The notes under the pieces: model-generated
The model's database searches: none
What the model was told of the DNA's origin: nothing
What the model saw: only the letters and a program-made list of their open reading frames with translations
Source: Litomosoides sigmodontis
Lineage: Eukaryota > Nematoda > Chromadorea > Rhabditida > Onchocercidae
NCBI GenBank assembly: GCA_963070105.1
Contig: OY718806.1
Coordinates: 4,857,865-4,921,864 of the forward strand
Direction: 5' to 3'
Length of the DNA: 64,000 nt
Part shown: positions 11,001 through 23,700 of the stretch, one piece after another
Position numbering within the stretch: the first letter of the stretch is position 1
Layout of the letters: every line of letters starts with the position of its first letter
Translations under genes and position numbers: made by a program

Positions 11001-13425
11001 TTAATTCATGTGAATTGAGTGGTGAAACACATAACATCCCAATTTGTTTCAATTTAAAAGCTTTATAAGCTATCAACAGTATTAGACGACCGTCAATGTG
11101 GTGAAAAAGTTTTAGTAATGCATTAAAAATTTGCAAGTTGAGATAAAAATTAACGAAACTTCTGACGACTGAAAAAATTTCGCTCTATAATTTATTAGTC
11201 AAAAAGTCTGGATTTTCGTTTATGATATTTGAAAGAAAGTGCTTCTAATAAAGGGCTCACACGCAATAACATTTTCTCATTATTAATTAATTTACGCTAT
11301 TATAGGAAAGGTAAAGTGATAATAACAACCATTCCGGCGCCCGAAAACGGTTTGTTTGTTCGGGTGCTTTAGAGATGATTATGCAAACAAACCATACGAA
11401 TTAGGACTTCTCATCAATTATATACCATAAGTTTTTTTTCAGACAACAAATGGGCTAAATTCGATGCCATTTCTAGGACGGTGCCATAGAAAGAAAGCGC
11501 TTTTGTAAAATTTAATTATCATCCATTACATTTAGGAAACTTGATGCTTTAATTTATAACACTAAGAGAAGAGGATGAAGGATACGTTTGAGTTTGAATT
11601 TCGATATGGAAAGTTAAATTGCATTTGAAGATATGTTGCTAAATTTTGCAATCTTCTCGTACTATAGTCTGATGGAGATGGGATGGACTGAAATGCAGTC
11701 GTAATCGCTCCTAACGAATGAAATGTGGAAGGCACGCCCACAACTTAGCATGGGCCCACCCCCCGACAAAGTGATGATGACACTTCTTATTGAGATTAAT
11801 TTTTCACTTAAAATCTTCTGAGCGTAAAACGACTCGCAGTAATTCGGGAGTTCTCCTCATCCACTCATCACATTAGTTTCTTTCCATTTATTATAGCAGT
11901 ATTCCTCAGCTTCCAGAAACTCTCTCCCCACCCCCACTGCCCACTACCAGATCGTTCATTATTTAGTATCCTCTGAAATTCAATTTTTGAAAATTTTCAT
12001 AATGAAAAGTTAGAGAAAAACTCTAGCAAATCTGCTTGCTTGGTTTTTGTAAAAATTACTCACCACTCTACTGTGGTTTTGGAACTTTGCTATAATTGAA
12101 ACACTGTAGTATTAATGTTGTGTTATTTTTTATCTAACGCACAGTTAGAGGACGTAGTGTAAATCGCAACAATTCCCAACTTGTGTATAATAAGGAAATA
12201 CTCGGAAAAATTTTATATAAAAAAAGTAAAAGTTGGAAATATTTTGCTTGAAAAACAAAAGACTAAAGTTAGGAAAGCGATAAGTGCACAATGTGAGCTT
12301 TTGAAAGCCATTTTACATAAGTATAATCAATACATGTAGTAAAATGACTTACCAATAAAGCTCTCCTACAAATTTGAACCTTTTAATTTTTGTAAGTAAT
12401 TGCTACTAAGTAGAATTAAAGTTGAAATTTAAAAAAATTAAAAAATATGGTACTGTATATGTAGAAAAACATTTAAACGAAAAATTAAAGTCACTCGAAA
12501 ACTAAATGGTCTTGACACAACATCTTCTAGGACTAATTCCATTAAGTAGAGAAAATCTTTGCAACGATCATTTTGAATGAGTTATGGATGTTTCGCTATG
12601 TTATTCATCTAAAAGCCGTAGCATAAACCTCACAAATGAATAACATTAGTATTACTTTTCACACCTGCGTACAAGTTAAGTGCAAAGGTCTGATTAAATC
12701 ATAGATTGGGAGATTAATCAGAATCGTCTTTCTAATTGCTTACCAGTGATCTGTTATGCTAATGTATCCAATCCTCACGATAGTACTAAGGTATCAATTA
12801 ATTACCTGTTACTGCCCCATTATTATTGCTGGCACAGCAAAGCGCATTTCTTACCTCCTTCCTGATCCAGTCCAATTCACTGAAATCTAACCTTTTTACT
12901 AATGGTAAAGGTATAATACCAATGCCTTGTCAGCTTATAGCTTTGTTCTCTTTCTAAATCAACAAGTCTTTGTATCACACCTTTTGAATTTCGATTGCTT
13001 AAACTTCATGATGTTTTGATCATCTACTTTTCTGATTTCAGCTAATTCTAAATTTTTTATGGTCTCCATCTTAACCGCATTTTAACATTTCTATATTTTT
13101 TATCCTCTAAAAGATTCCATTTTAATTTCAGTTTACTGAACTAATGAAGGGCAAATTCAAATTTTTTTCATTCACTGTTAACAGCGGTTGAATTAATTTG
13201 CCATTTTATTAATCGGTCAATAAACAGAAAGAACTGCAAAAGGAGGCATTAAAGAGAAAATAATGCAAATTTCGTATATTATTTTATATTAATCATATTG
13301 CTTTTCCAAATTTTTAAATTTGAGAAAAATTGAGAAGGGCATAAATTTCGTTATTTCGTAAAATTATCCATCAAAACTGATTTTTTTTCAATTTTAATTA
13401 TACAGAATTTGTTGTTCAGCTGAAG
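8099..13425. other. 5.3-kb intergenic region, nog-1 to homeobox gene
   Basis: No supported exon is visible on either strand. The part at 8340-8660 is richer in GC than its surroundings and lies just upstream of nog-1, so it is a candidate promoter. At 10765-10860 a short motif (TTTGTCATCTCTTGTCATT and variants) recurs several times. The rest is AT-rich sequence and includes the upstream region of the homeobox gene. Confidence 0.5.
10765..10860. repeat. short degenerate direct repeats (TTGTCATC type)
   Basis: The words TTTGTCATCT and TTGTCATTGAC recur four or more times over about 95 bp with irregular spacing. This is a small cryptic tandem repeat with no coding context. Confidence 0.7.
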
Positions 13426-16400
13426 ATGATGGAGGACAATAAAAGTTGCAAATGCGATGAAGAAGGATGCAAAGTTCAGCATCGGATACGTATCGATCAA
13501 AGTCAAATTTATAATGCAATTGAAGAAACTGTTAAATCCACTTCAAGTACGATGTGATGACAGTGATTTGAATTGTATTCTAAATAGTGTTCAAATTTAA
13601 GTTTCAAACTGTATAAGCACCTTTCTCCAGATATTAACTGAATGGATAATTTTAGGTGATTATCATGAGAGGCAGAGTAATTCGTTAGAAGCTGCAAAGA
13701 GGAATCGGTGCAGGTTTTTGATCTCAGATATATTGAGCGACAAGCACTCGACAAGCCAAGCTAACACGTAAATGAAGTATTTATTTGCATAAAAGGATAA
13801 GTAAACAAAATATGAAAACATATAACGCCTTGTTTTATCAGCCAATATTTTCTTTCAATATTTATTCAGTTGTTAACATGTGGAATTTTGTTAATTCATA
13901 ATTTATTTCTTTCTAAAAATTCATGTTTTTTTAAATTTTGAACAAGCGTATTTCTTTATTATAATATGAGTTGGTGGAAATAAAATTTAATAAGGCAATA
14001 AAAAGAAACTGTCTACAATAATTCCAAGTCTTTTATTAAGTAAAATGACCAATCAATTCTCATCTGTAGATTTGAGCTAGCTATTAACACTACGTATTCA
14101 AAAAAGACCGCTTCATCGTAGTCTAATAATAATAATAATGGCGTATTCCCACTGCATCATTTACAGTACTTTTTATTTAGGAAATATTGTACACGCACGA
14201 ATATATAATATTACTTAGGTATAACAAAAGTTGCCATCTTAAAATAATCTTTAGTATTATTCGAGCCCTGCGAATAGTACTGTGAAATTCACTATGAAGC
14301 AATTTACCGACAATGTAAAAAATTTTCAGATTAACATAAAACTTGCTCAATATTTCAGTTTTAATTTTTTTCAGTGTAGCTATAAAAAAGCCCTATTGTT
14401 TGATATATAGGCATGACGTACCGATGTAATTTGAAATCTTCAGGTTTAAAAATGTGACCTCGAAAACCTGTATTACGACTTCTACTGCAGAAACGGGAGT
14501 TGATTCGGTCTCACTTCCTGCAGCAGTAGACATTAGCGGTGAAGGTACACCATACATCAGTTCTCAGTTACCACGACTTTTCCGTGCCGGTGACTTTAAA
14601 TTATCATTATGCAACTGTAAGTTATCCAATCAAAAGGGAATTCATTTTCCCCAATAACCATTATTTCGAGCTAATGAATTTCTCATCTTTCTTTCAAATA
14701 ATCAAAAAGTATGTGGTATAGAAAAATTTTAATGTGAACAAACATTTTTAAATATTTGGAACCTTTTAAGGTATTTTACAACATTCAGCACACAATCCCT
14801 GGTTTCAACCTTGGCTATCCGCAGTTCGTCCCTCAATTACTCAACAACAGAATGTGACACATAGCAATGACAAAAAACAAGCAGAAAATGTTCATGAAAT
14901 ACGTAAGTCGCTTTGGCGTGTTTTTAAGAGTTCCTCAATTTTTCAATTCTTAAACAAAATCACTGCATACTTAAAATTCAATCCATTATAAAATAGGATA
15001 AGTTACTGTGATAGAGATCATTAGGATATTTGCGACAAAAAGATTCTAATGGAACCGGAAAGCCTATAACAAAAAAATCATTTCACAACCCAATAACCTT
15101 CCCTCACCTTTTTCTATAGCACCGCTATGTTGGAATAAACATCTCATATTACTTGAGAATTTAAGAATACGGTTGGTGGAAGACCATCAATTTTTATCCA
15201 ATTATTTTCACATATTTCTTTGAAGTAGATTCTTTAACGGCCGTTTCTCATTTCATTTTCTTATTCCTTTTTTGATTGCCGCATGGGTGTGGTAGAGGGA
15301 ACAATGAAAACGATAGGAAAAATATTTAAGTGAAAGAAGGGAAAGAAGCTGAACATACTTCATATCACTCAAGTACTGAGCGAAATAGGTCGGTAGTTTG
15401 CAAAGGACACGGTAACTTCACTCATTCGGGTAATTTTGAGATGATTTCATTACAGCATGATCATCTATTCAACCATTCATAACAAATCTCTGAACATATG
15501 CAGCAGGGAAGCGGAAAAACATGTGTCAAATACAATGGCAATAATTACAATAGTCAGATTGTTATCTTCTTATTTCTCCACTTCTTATGTTTATATTTTC
15601 GAGGAAATCATATTACTTTTGCTAAACATTGAGCCGACAAATTAACTTCCAACCCTCCGAAACAATTTTTTTACTTACTCTTTGCCGTTCCTCATCACCC
15701 AATTAATTCACAAGCCATGTAACAATGAGCAAGGCCCATCATTGCATTCAGCATTCTCTTACGCACTGCTTCCCGTCACTCCACTCAGTAAATTAGAATT
15801 ATTGTTGTGCTGGCAAATCACTTTTAGAAAACTCAATTTATAGCATGTTATTTCCTTTAAATTAGTTATCTTTTCACTACGGTTGTCTACTTCCTGTAAA
15901 ATCTCTTTCACATAAGACAGAAGTTATTTAAGTGACTTTACAAATGATACGTCTATTATTTTCCTTTCCTCAACACATATCCATTTCATTTAATTTGTTA
16001 GTTTCTACTTACCCCAAAATTAAGGAAAATTGTGGGTGCAAATTAAAATTCCTGACTCAAATTATACCTGGTCTATCTAGCATGGAAACTAGTGTTTTTA
16101 GTTTAACAAACTGCGTTGTTATAGTCTAAAATCTTTCAGAAATTTTATTAGCACGAGACATGGAAGTCCAATGATAACTGCAATTTTATATATTAATGGA
16201 TCGATTTCATTATGTGCTATTCACTATTCACTAATTAGTTTGTCATAATTAATTTGAATATTGTTTCCTTTTTTTGCTTGGGTGAACACAGTGGGAAGCG
16301 CGATATTGTGATCGCTGCTACGATCAGCCCTTCGCTCTCTTCCTCTCTCTGTCTCTCCTCTCTCTCTTTTCCTCGCTTGTTCAGAAGTGAGCCATCTTTG

Positions 16401-19400
16401 ACGACGGATTACTCCCAGAAGTCAGATAATTACCGGTCAAACGACATTACTGTAATTTTGAGAAATGTTATAAGGTTCAATGATCGGTGTACAGTCGAAT
16501 TTTCAGTTATTTCCTACATGATATTTAAAAACTAATTCTCTTTAAGCATACGGTTGCTTTGGATAATGTTTAAAATTATTGAAATTTGGAATAAGATATC
16601 AAATCATACCATTTTAATGATGGGAAGTTATCAACAACACAGAAATGTGTTACACAGATGTGAGCTATGTTTGTGTTCGCTAATGATGCGTGTAGACATT
16701 GAATTCACTGAGTTATCCTTAAATTTATTACCTTCTCAATACCACGCTTTTTCTAACATCCTTCTAATTGTTCACTTCATTTCCGACTTCTCAACAAAAG
16801 ACTTTCATAATTTTTACTTCGCAATCATTTTAAAATATCTTTAAGTTATACAGGGAGATCTGTTGCGCTACCGTATTCCTTCAGAATTTACCATAAATTC
16901 AAAAAAAAATCAGTGATGAGCCCAGAGCGAGCAATGACAGATTTCTTCACACAAGCAAATTCCATATTAAGCCTGAATCTTTTTTGCAACTTGAAATAGC
17001 TTCTTTTGTTAATTTTCCTTTGAAAACATTTTTTTGTTAATACTGAATCCTGTTCACAAATTCACATTTAGAACTATCAATCTAAAAAGCCACATTCCTG
17101 TAAAGACTGGAAATGTTTTCAGTATTAACAAAAAAATAGAAATAATGCAATAAAGTGTTAGGCTTTCGATCATTTATTACCAGTATTTTAAGGAAATTAA
17201 GCGTATATGTTCATCAAAGCATAGACAATAATTCCTCTTATCCTCGATTATTTTTCTGCTCTTTAATTTTCACATTTCCCTTATTATGCAAATTGAGGTC
17301 ATTTAGGTTCAAAGTTAATCCCTTGAATAGGTTCAAAGTGATCCTCCAATGACGCTTGTTGAATATTTCGGGACATTTTCAGATTTATATCCGCTTGAAG
17401 CGGAAAGTGTTAAAGACTATTGAAGCAAGTTGCATTAACTGACTAATATTTCAATATCACGAGGGAAGAATTACTAATAAAGTTTATCAAACGTAGATAG
17501 GGTGAATTTAAAATACAGCTATATTGGAACTTTCGCAGTAGATGGTTGCCAAACGATTCATTTTCGCTATTAGCATTACTGAAGAACGCATTTAAGGCTA
17601 TATTCCTATTTATTCTTGAAATCCATCTCAAAAATCAGAAGCGAGGAGATTTTTAATGATTTACTAATCTTTAATTCAATTAAGCAGCATTCATTGTTTG
17701 CATGGTCAACCTAAAAATGTTGTATAATCAATTTTAGTATCAGCTTCCACGAAGGACTTCTTCCAATTAGTGTCGGCTTATTCACAACAAAATAAAAATG
17801 TGCAGTACGAAACAATTCATGTAATTCCAGATGGCATTACCGTCACCGGAAGTTCATTAGAAAGTCACCTGGTATGCTCGTCATTTTTGAATTTAAAAAA
17901 ATAAAGCATCTTTTTGCATTCCCAAGCAACAGTTTTTCAGTACTAAATTAATCTAAAATTTTGCAAGTCGAAACTTAATTGCTTCTGTCATTCAACTTCT
18001 TGAAAATTCAAAATCTTTTAGTAAATATTATGAATTTTAAAGGATAAGATTATGGAAGAATTGTAATGAATATTTTAGAGTAGAAAATTATAATAGAAAA
18101 AAAAAACAAATCGTAGTTTTCTTTCCTCCAAGCGATTAGTTGCCACTCAAAAATTTGTCGTACTTTTTGTCACGCATGGTATTTACGGAATTAAGAACAC
18201 TTCAAAAGGGCCAAGAATTTACGATGTTTCCATCTTTCATCCTTTCTGATCTTCGTTTTTCCATATTCCGAAACGGCAATCAAAGGCAACTGATAATTCG
18301 AAAAAACCGACCGGTGCAGTCGGCAAATTGGGAAGTAATTGTGACGACGATAATGGCAATGATAATGATAATGATGATGATGATGGCGATGATGATGACG
18401 ATGATGATAATGACGATGATGCTGTTGGTGATGATGATGATGACGATATCGCAATACGTGCAAGTGACGATGAAAGTACCATTTTATTATCCGGAACAAC
18501 CATTCCACGTAAGAAGAAAACTCGAACAGTCTTCAGTCGTCAACAAGTTTCACGACTAGAAATGACCTTCGACATGAAGCGATATTTATCCAGTCAAGAA
18601 CGTGCATATTTGGCTTCGACTCTACGTCTTAGCGAAACGCAGGTGACCGAAATCTAACAGTTAGTGAAGTGCCAATAGCAGTTTATAAGATTCGACTATT
18701 GTGGAAGGTTCAATTTTACTGTCCCTTTTTTTCTGAAAATTTGGATGGTGAAACTCGTGATATTTCGGGATTATTAAATTTCCTACAGAGCACTATTTCC
18801 GTTTGATACCTTTCACTGATTATACGCTGCATTTTCTTGTCAAGTAATTAGGACTCATTGTCAAATAACATTCAGAGATGAATTCCAATGACCCAAATTT
18901 TACATCTTCAGGTATATAACCACCTTTTTATAAACATGAAAAGACTAGCGTACTAGCTATTAGATACCGCCCACCGTACTGATAAATAGTAATCACGTGC
19001 AAATTACATCCTATCATGAACGCACTATGACGGTTATGTCAGTAATGTAGTTGATCTAATTATGGCACTACAACTTTTGCTACACGCAATTTCTTTTATA
19101 TTACTATTTGGTAGCAGCTTAATAGTAGTGTGTTGTAGGTGAAAATCTGGTTTCAAAACAGGCGAAATAAGTGGAAACGGCAAGCAGCAAGTGATGTCGA
19201 CAGTTCAAGTGCAATGAACATTCATCGATCACACATTTTTGCCTCAAATATGCAGCAAATCAGTGATGCGTCAGAACGTTTTTCCGGAACTGTAGCAGTC
19301 ACAAATAGGTTTAGATTTTAGATAAATTTCTTTTAGTAACTCGTAACCTACCTTCCTCATTGCTTTCCTAAATTCAAACGCCCGACATAATATTATAACT

Positions 19401-19709
19401 TGTTCATCTGAATTTTCTTAGTTACGCAGTTACAACCCATCCTAAATTTTGTTCAGTAGAAACAAGCTTCGAGAATATTTCAGCTTACCGGTAGCACCTC
19501 TGGCAAATATCGCTCCATCACTACTACATCCAGCAATTCTATTTCATGCAAATTCAACAACACAAGCATCCACAACATCAGCGTTACCGCAAGCAATCAT
19601 CAATTTCAGTAGTGCAGAAAATGCAGTAACTGCTGCAAAACTATTTTACGGCACCTACGGCAGTGGGGGGACCACGAGCTTTACTGGCCCCAATGCACAA
19701 CTGACATAA
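13426..19709 (+). CDS. mls-2: HMX-class homeodomain transcription factor (mls-2-like)
   Basis: Seven exons give about 424 aa: 13426-13546, 14491-14616, 14789-14902, 17738-17871, 18286-18642, 19139-19308, 19457-19709. The start ATG follows a TTGTTCAG acceptor by five bases, suggesting SL addition. The homeodomain (about residues 241-300) begins [17 protein letters not shown], continues [17 protein letters not shown] and ends [16 protein letters not shown], the HMX/NKX5 signature. It is split by an intron just before [12 protein letters not shown]-rich acidic tract of about 35 residues, encoded by a GAT repeat, lies just before it. The C-terminal exon has [14 protein letters not shown], resembling the HMX C-terminal motif. 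In C. elegans, MLS-2 specifies postembryonic mesoderm and some neurons and glia. Two junctions are uncertain: exon 2 may start at 14444 with exon 1 ending at 13553, and the acceptor of the homeobox exon (CAATCAAAG at 18285) is weak. The intron 14903-17737 is 2.8 kb. Confidence 0.9.
17028..17137. repeat. 20-bp inverted pair with 70-bp spacer
   Basis: 17028-17047 (ATTTTTTTGTTAATACTGAA) and 17118-17137 are exact reverse complements, in the third intron of the homeobox gene. Confidence 0.85.
18340..18450 (+). repeat. GAT-type trinucleotide repeat coding for an acidic tract
   Basis: Imperfect (GAT/GAC/AAT)n inside the homeobox exon. It encodes Asp with scattered Asn and Gly in the protein frame; other frames give Met-rich, His-rich or Ser-rich shadow ORFs. 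Confidence 0.9.
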
Positions 19710-20781
19710 GATGATACTGCTTCAAGATCACAACGCGGGTACTGGCTGATTTTTCCTTTCTGAAGTCGTACTGCTTACCATTAATTTTGCGACTCCTTCT
19801 GTAATCAGGTGCACATAAATTTTTTATGCCAGAAATTGTATGCCACCATGTCTCAGCAACTACCGCCACCGAACAACAAAACAAAAATGAAAAATTAATG
19901 GCAAACTATTTCCGTTTCATTTTGATAACATAAATTCAGTTCTGGAAAAACCCCGCAATTTTATATTTCAAGTGCCATTTGTTATCGAAGTGAGATTAAA
20001 TTTATGTAAAAAATATTTAGCGAAATAACAAACAACGCTAGGACTTCAATCACTCCCGTTGTTTTGCCTTTTATTGTCATCCATCTCAAATCGCTGGTAC
20101 GTTTGGCATATAAAAATTATGAAAAATCCAGTATTTAAAAAGGCAAACAGAAAATTGGTGATAAAACATGCGGAAATCATCGTCATTAGCCAGAGACGAG
20201 TTATACGACGGACTAAAGATGCGTTAGCTTCATGCGAACCTCAGCAACGAATATCGATTAACCACGTAATTAAGAATTTAACTTCTTCGGGATTAAATAA
20301 ATTCTCAGATATTACCATTTATTATCAGGAAAAAAGTTAGAATTTATGAAAATAATGAATAATAGAGAAAAATGACTTGGACTATGACTAGCAACAGTCA
20401 TAATACATTTTACCGTTCCCTACTATCCCCGGCTTCAATTCCATATTGACTTTGATAATTATCTTATTTTGACAGAAAAAGCAGAAACGCACAGCCGAAA
20501 CTTCAAGAGAAAGAAAAATTCAAGCCAAAATACTGAATCACTAGACGACACCCGAAAATTATTAATTGTTGAACAAAATTGTTACACGTAAAAAGAGTAA
20601 GTGAACCAATGCTAAAAGGCAAAACTGAAGTGGATTTGAAAAAAGTTATACTTCACTAGACATAAAGCAAAAGATATTTATTTTTCTGCTTTATCTTTCA
20701 AGAGCAACAGCTGGAATGTTGAGGAAAAGCTTTAATACATGTTAGAATAATAAGATCAAGTTAATAAAGTGATTTTGCTGC
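19710..20781. other. convergent intergenic region, homeobox gene / IBTK-like gene
   Basis: This is the space between the 3' ends of the two genes, which are transcribed toward each other. It must hold both 3' UTRs. It also carries one basic open frame, listed separately. Confidence 0.5.
20119..20340 (+). CDS. small basic ORF, doubtful
   Basis: From the ATG at 20119 the frame encodes about 73 aa beginning MKNPVFKKANRKLVIKH, then SQRRVIRRTKDALASCEPQQ and SINHVIKNLTSSGLNKFSD. The composition is more protein-like than most random frames here and it is strongly basic, as in small ribosome-biogenesis or chromatin proteins. I do not recognise the family. No convincing splice or trans-splice acceptor precedes it, and it lies within likely 3' UTR sequence of the homeobox gene. 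A T-rich acceptor at about 20475 opens another Lys-rich stretch that ends in a stop, so a second exon is possible. Confidence 0.25.
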   Translation: MKNPVFKKANRKLVIKHAEIIVISQRRVIRRTKDALASCEPQQRISINHVIKNLTSSGLNKFSDITIYYQEKS

Positions 20782-23700
20782 TCAAAATAGTCCATTTCCT
20801 TTTTCAACTTCACGTTCTGCACAAACTGTGACTGAGACATCCTCCACCGTATCCTCACCTTCGTAATGTTCTGTTAACTCGGCCATTGCTTGCTCTTCCC
20901 TGAAATTCGAGGAAAAATAGTATCTCACAAAACATGTTAAAATATGTGTCCATGGCAGATTAGTTGAAACTACTCTCTCTGCTCCTAAAATCTTTAAAAA
21001 AAGTATGTATTGACTTTGTTTTATGGTCTTCTCAACTGCTATTTAGCCCAACATTAGAAAATTCTAACTTTTTGACCACATCAGAATAATAATTCCTAAG
21101 TCAAATTAAAAAAAATCAAATTCTCGCATATTTATATCAAAAACATGAGAACAAACACACCGCTCTTGCTCCGGTGTTCTTTCTTCAGGAACATGTGACA
21201 AGTGAGTTTCTTCGTTGAAACTGATACTTTCAACTCCTAAGTTTTTTGGCTCAAGGTTCCTGCAAACAAATCATAGTTTTAAGCAAACCAAAATATTGGA
21301 AACAACTGATAAGAAATCTAGGCAAAAATGAATGCTGATTCTTTCTACATCGGAATAAATATGCTTTAAGCTAACTGTTTAACATATATTAACCTACTTT
21401 TCGCAAACATGACTTGTGGCAATTGAAATCTGCAATATATACGTATACACACATTTGTTTAACGTGAAAAATACTTAACATCTCGAAAAACAAAAATAAG
21501 ATCAAAAAATAGAGGAAATGAATGAGGAAATGAATGAGCAATAACCTCGATGCAGGACAATGAAAGACACTTTTCTTCGATGTTTACGGGCTTAAAAATT
21601 ACCTCGGTGAGAACATTTGGTGTCTGATCACAATCATTTTCATTTCCCAAATTAATAGCGTCATCATTCTTCTCACTGGTAGGATCGCCATTTGTTTCAT
21701 TTGCAAGAGAAGCCTCCTGACATCCACGGTTGTCATTTACAGTTCCATTTACAACTGGAAAAATATATAGTCATGAAACTCGCCTAATTGGAAGTATAAC
21801 GATCAAGCTACTTAAATGAATAGAAAATAATAGAAATACCATTCTCCGACATGACTTCGCTGCCTCCTTCTTCCGAAAGTGAATCAGTTTCTATACGCTT
21901 GCAAAAATCAATCAGTTCCCCAATGTCCATTGGTTCCGTTATAACTGTCATTACATCCTCGATGATATTCCTTACAATTTCTTCAGGAATCTCCAGCGTT
22001 TCAACCTCTGATTCCTGAAAAATCTTGATACGCTTGACGTATACGCTCATCAAATAATGTTAATAATATCATTAAAATTTGGGCTCATCATAACTGAACA
22101 TTATTCTGAAAATTTTTCAAAGCAATTACATATTCATTCACATCGAAAACTACACTGTCCAAACAATATGAACGAAAAGCGCTCTCAATATACGCAATTT
22201 CATGGAATGATAGTTCATTAATAAATCCATTTTCCAAAAGTGTAGGAAATATAGCAGCGCAAAGTTTGCTCAAGTTTTTATACAGCTCTACAGATGATAG
22301 ATAACGAGCCAAACCAAAAAGGTCTCGAAACTTCCACATTTCAACTGCAACAGCCAACTTTGTCGGTAAAATGTGAAGTGAAAAGAAAGTATATTTGAGT
22401 ACGTTAATCCACTAACAGAATGTGCTTTGGAGATTCTGTCACATTATAATAAAATGTAATCTAAGCTTACATGGTGGTTTGAACATTTCCTTCATGACTG
22501 CGTCTAAGAAGTTTTGACACATCAGTTCGTCCGCAAATATTAATAACTCCATTAACTACAAAAAGAAAAAGGAAAAATTATCCTAAAAAAGGAAAGAACT
22601 GCACATTCAGATGATAGCCAACCAATGTTGATTAGTAATCGCATGATTTGAGATATTTGCCTGCCACACGAATAAGCTGTTGAGAATATAAAGTCTGCAG
22701 TTATTACTAGAAGACTTGTAGGATAAAAACTCAAGTCACCATAGAATTCCGCCTGTTGCAACCAGGCAGCAAGTATGTTAAAGTATGAACTGCCAGGAGC
22801 TACCACCACTCTTTCAGGTGTACCTCTTCCAGGTTGTCACAGTTGTAATCTGATTAATAATTACCATTACCCAGAAACTAAATTACAATAGTAACTCAGT
22901 GTTCCGGCTCCCAATGAAGTTGGAACTTCCAAAATTATCATGCACTCAATTTCCCAACCACTTTTTCTCCATAACCACATTCAACAGTTAAATTTCAAGA
23001 AGATACTGATAGGAGCTATAAATCTTATGCTTGCTTACTTCTTGCATGCTAAAGTTTGAACGTAAATGGTGCTTGCAGCAATAATCCAAAAAGGTCTTAA
23101 CTATCGTCGGTTCCGCCGTAATTCGGATTTCCTTTTTCTCCCCTGCCCACCTTTCGAAATACGCTGAGAGGACGGGACTCTCATGCTTGAGCACTTCTCT
23201 AAAATGAAGAACTGAGCTACATTTAATAGATTCATGAACGTTTGAATTTTAAACATTTCTAAGGAGCAATTTCCTTTCTTACACAACTAAAACACTATTG
23301 GAAATCCACTGTTCATCATTCTAAATATACAGTAGCAATAAATTGTTACATTCCGTCTAGGAGGAAGCACACTACTCTTGCAAACAAGAGAATCAAACCA
23401 ACGGATGTGAATTTCAATAGCCGCGTGCTACCGTAACCCCGGAACGAACTTATTTTACAGAGAAAGTGATGCTGAAAAAAAAGTAGACACATTGAATATG
23501 AAAGTTTACAATGAAGTTTCATATCGTTCCACTGCACTGCCTTCTTTCGAGCATATAACTGTAGCTACGTATCGGCTTGGATGCTGCAAGAATATTTAAT
23601 TCATATTTATCATTTTAATCTATTTCGTCAACTATAACAGACCTGATATACCGATACAAATACTGATTTCATTCTACAATGCTTTCAATAAAAGAACTGA

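Noticed and set aside
18140..18559. Met-rich, His-rich and Ser-rich frames across the GAT repeat
   Set aside because: They are alternative-frame readings of the acidic tract of the homeobox gene; only the Asp frame continues into the homeodomain.
22560..22830. Open frame inside the IBTK-like gene reading PTSLLVITADFIFSTAYS
   Set aside because: It looks BTB-like at first, but the flanking exons join in phase without it (FSMQE to LMELLIFADEL), giving a normal BTB, so this is intron sequence.
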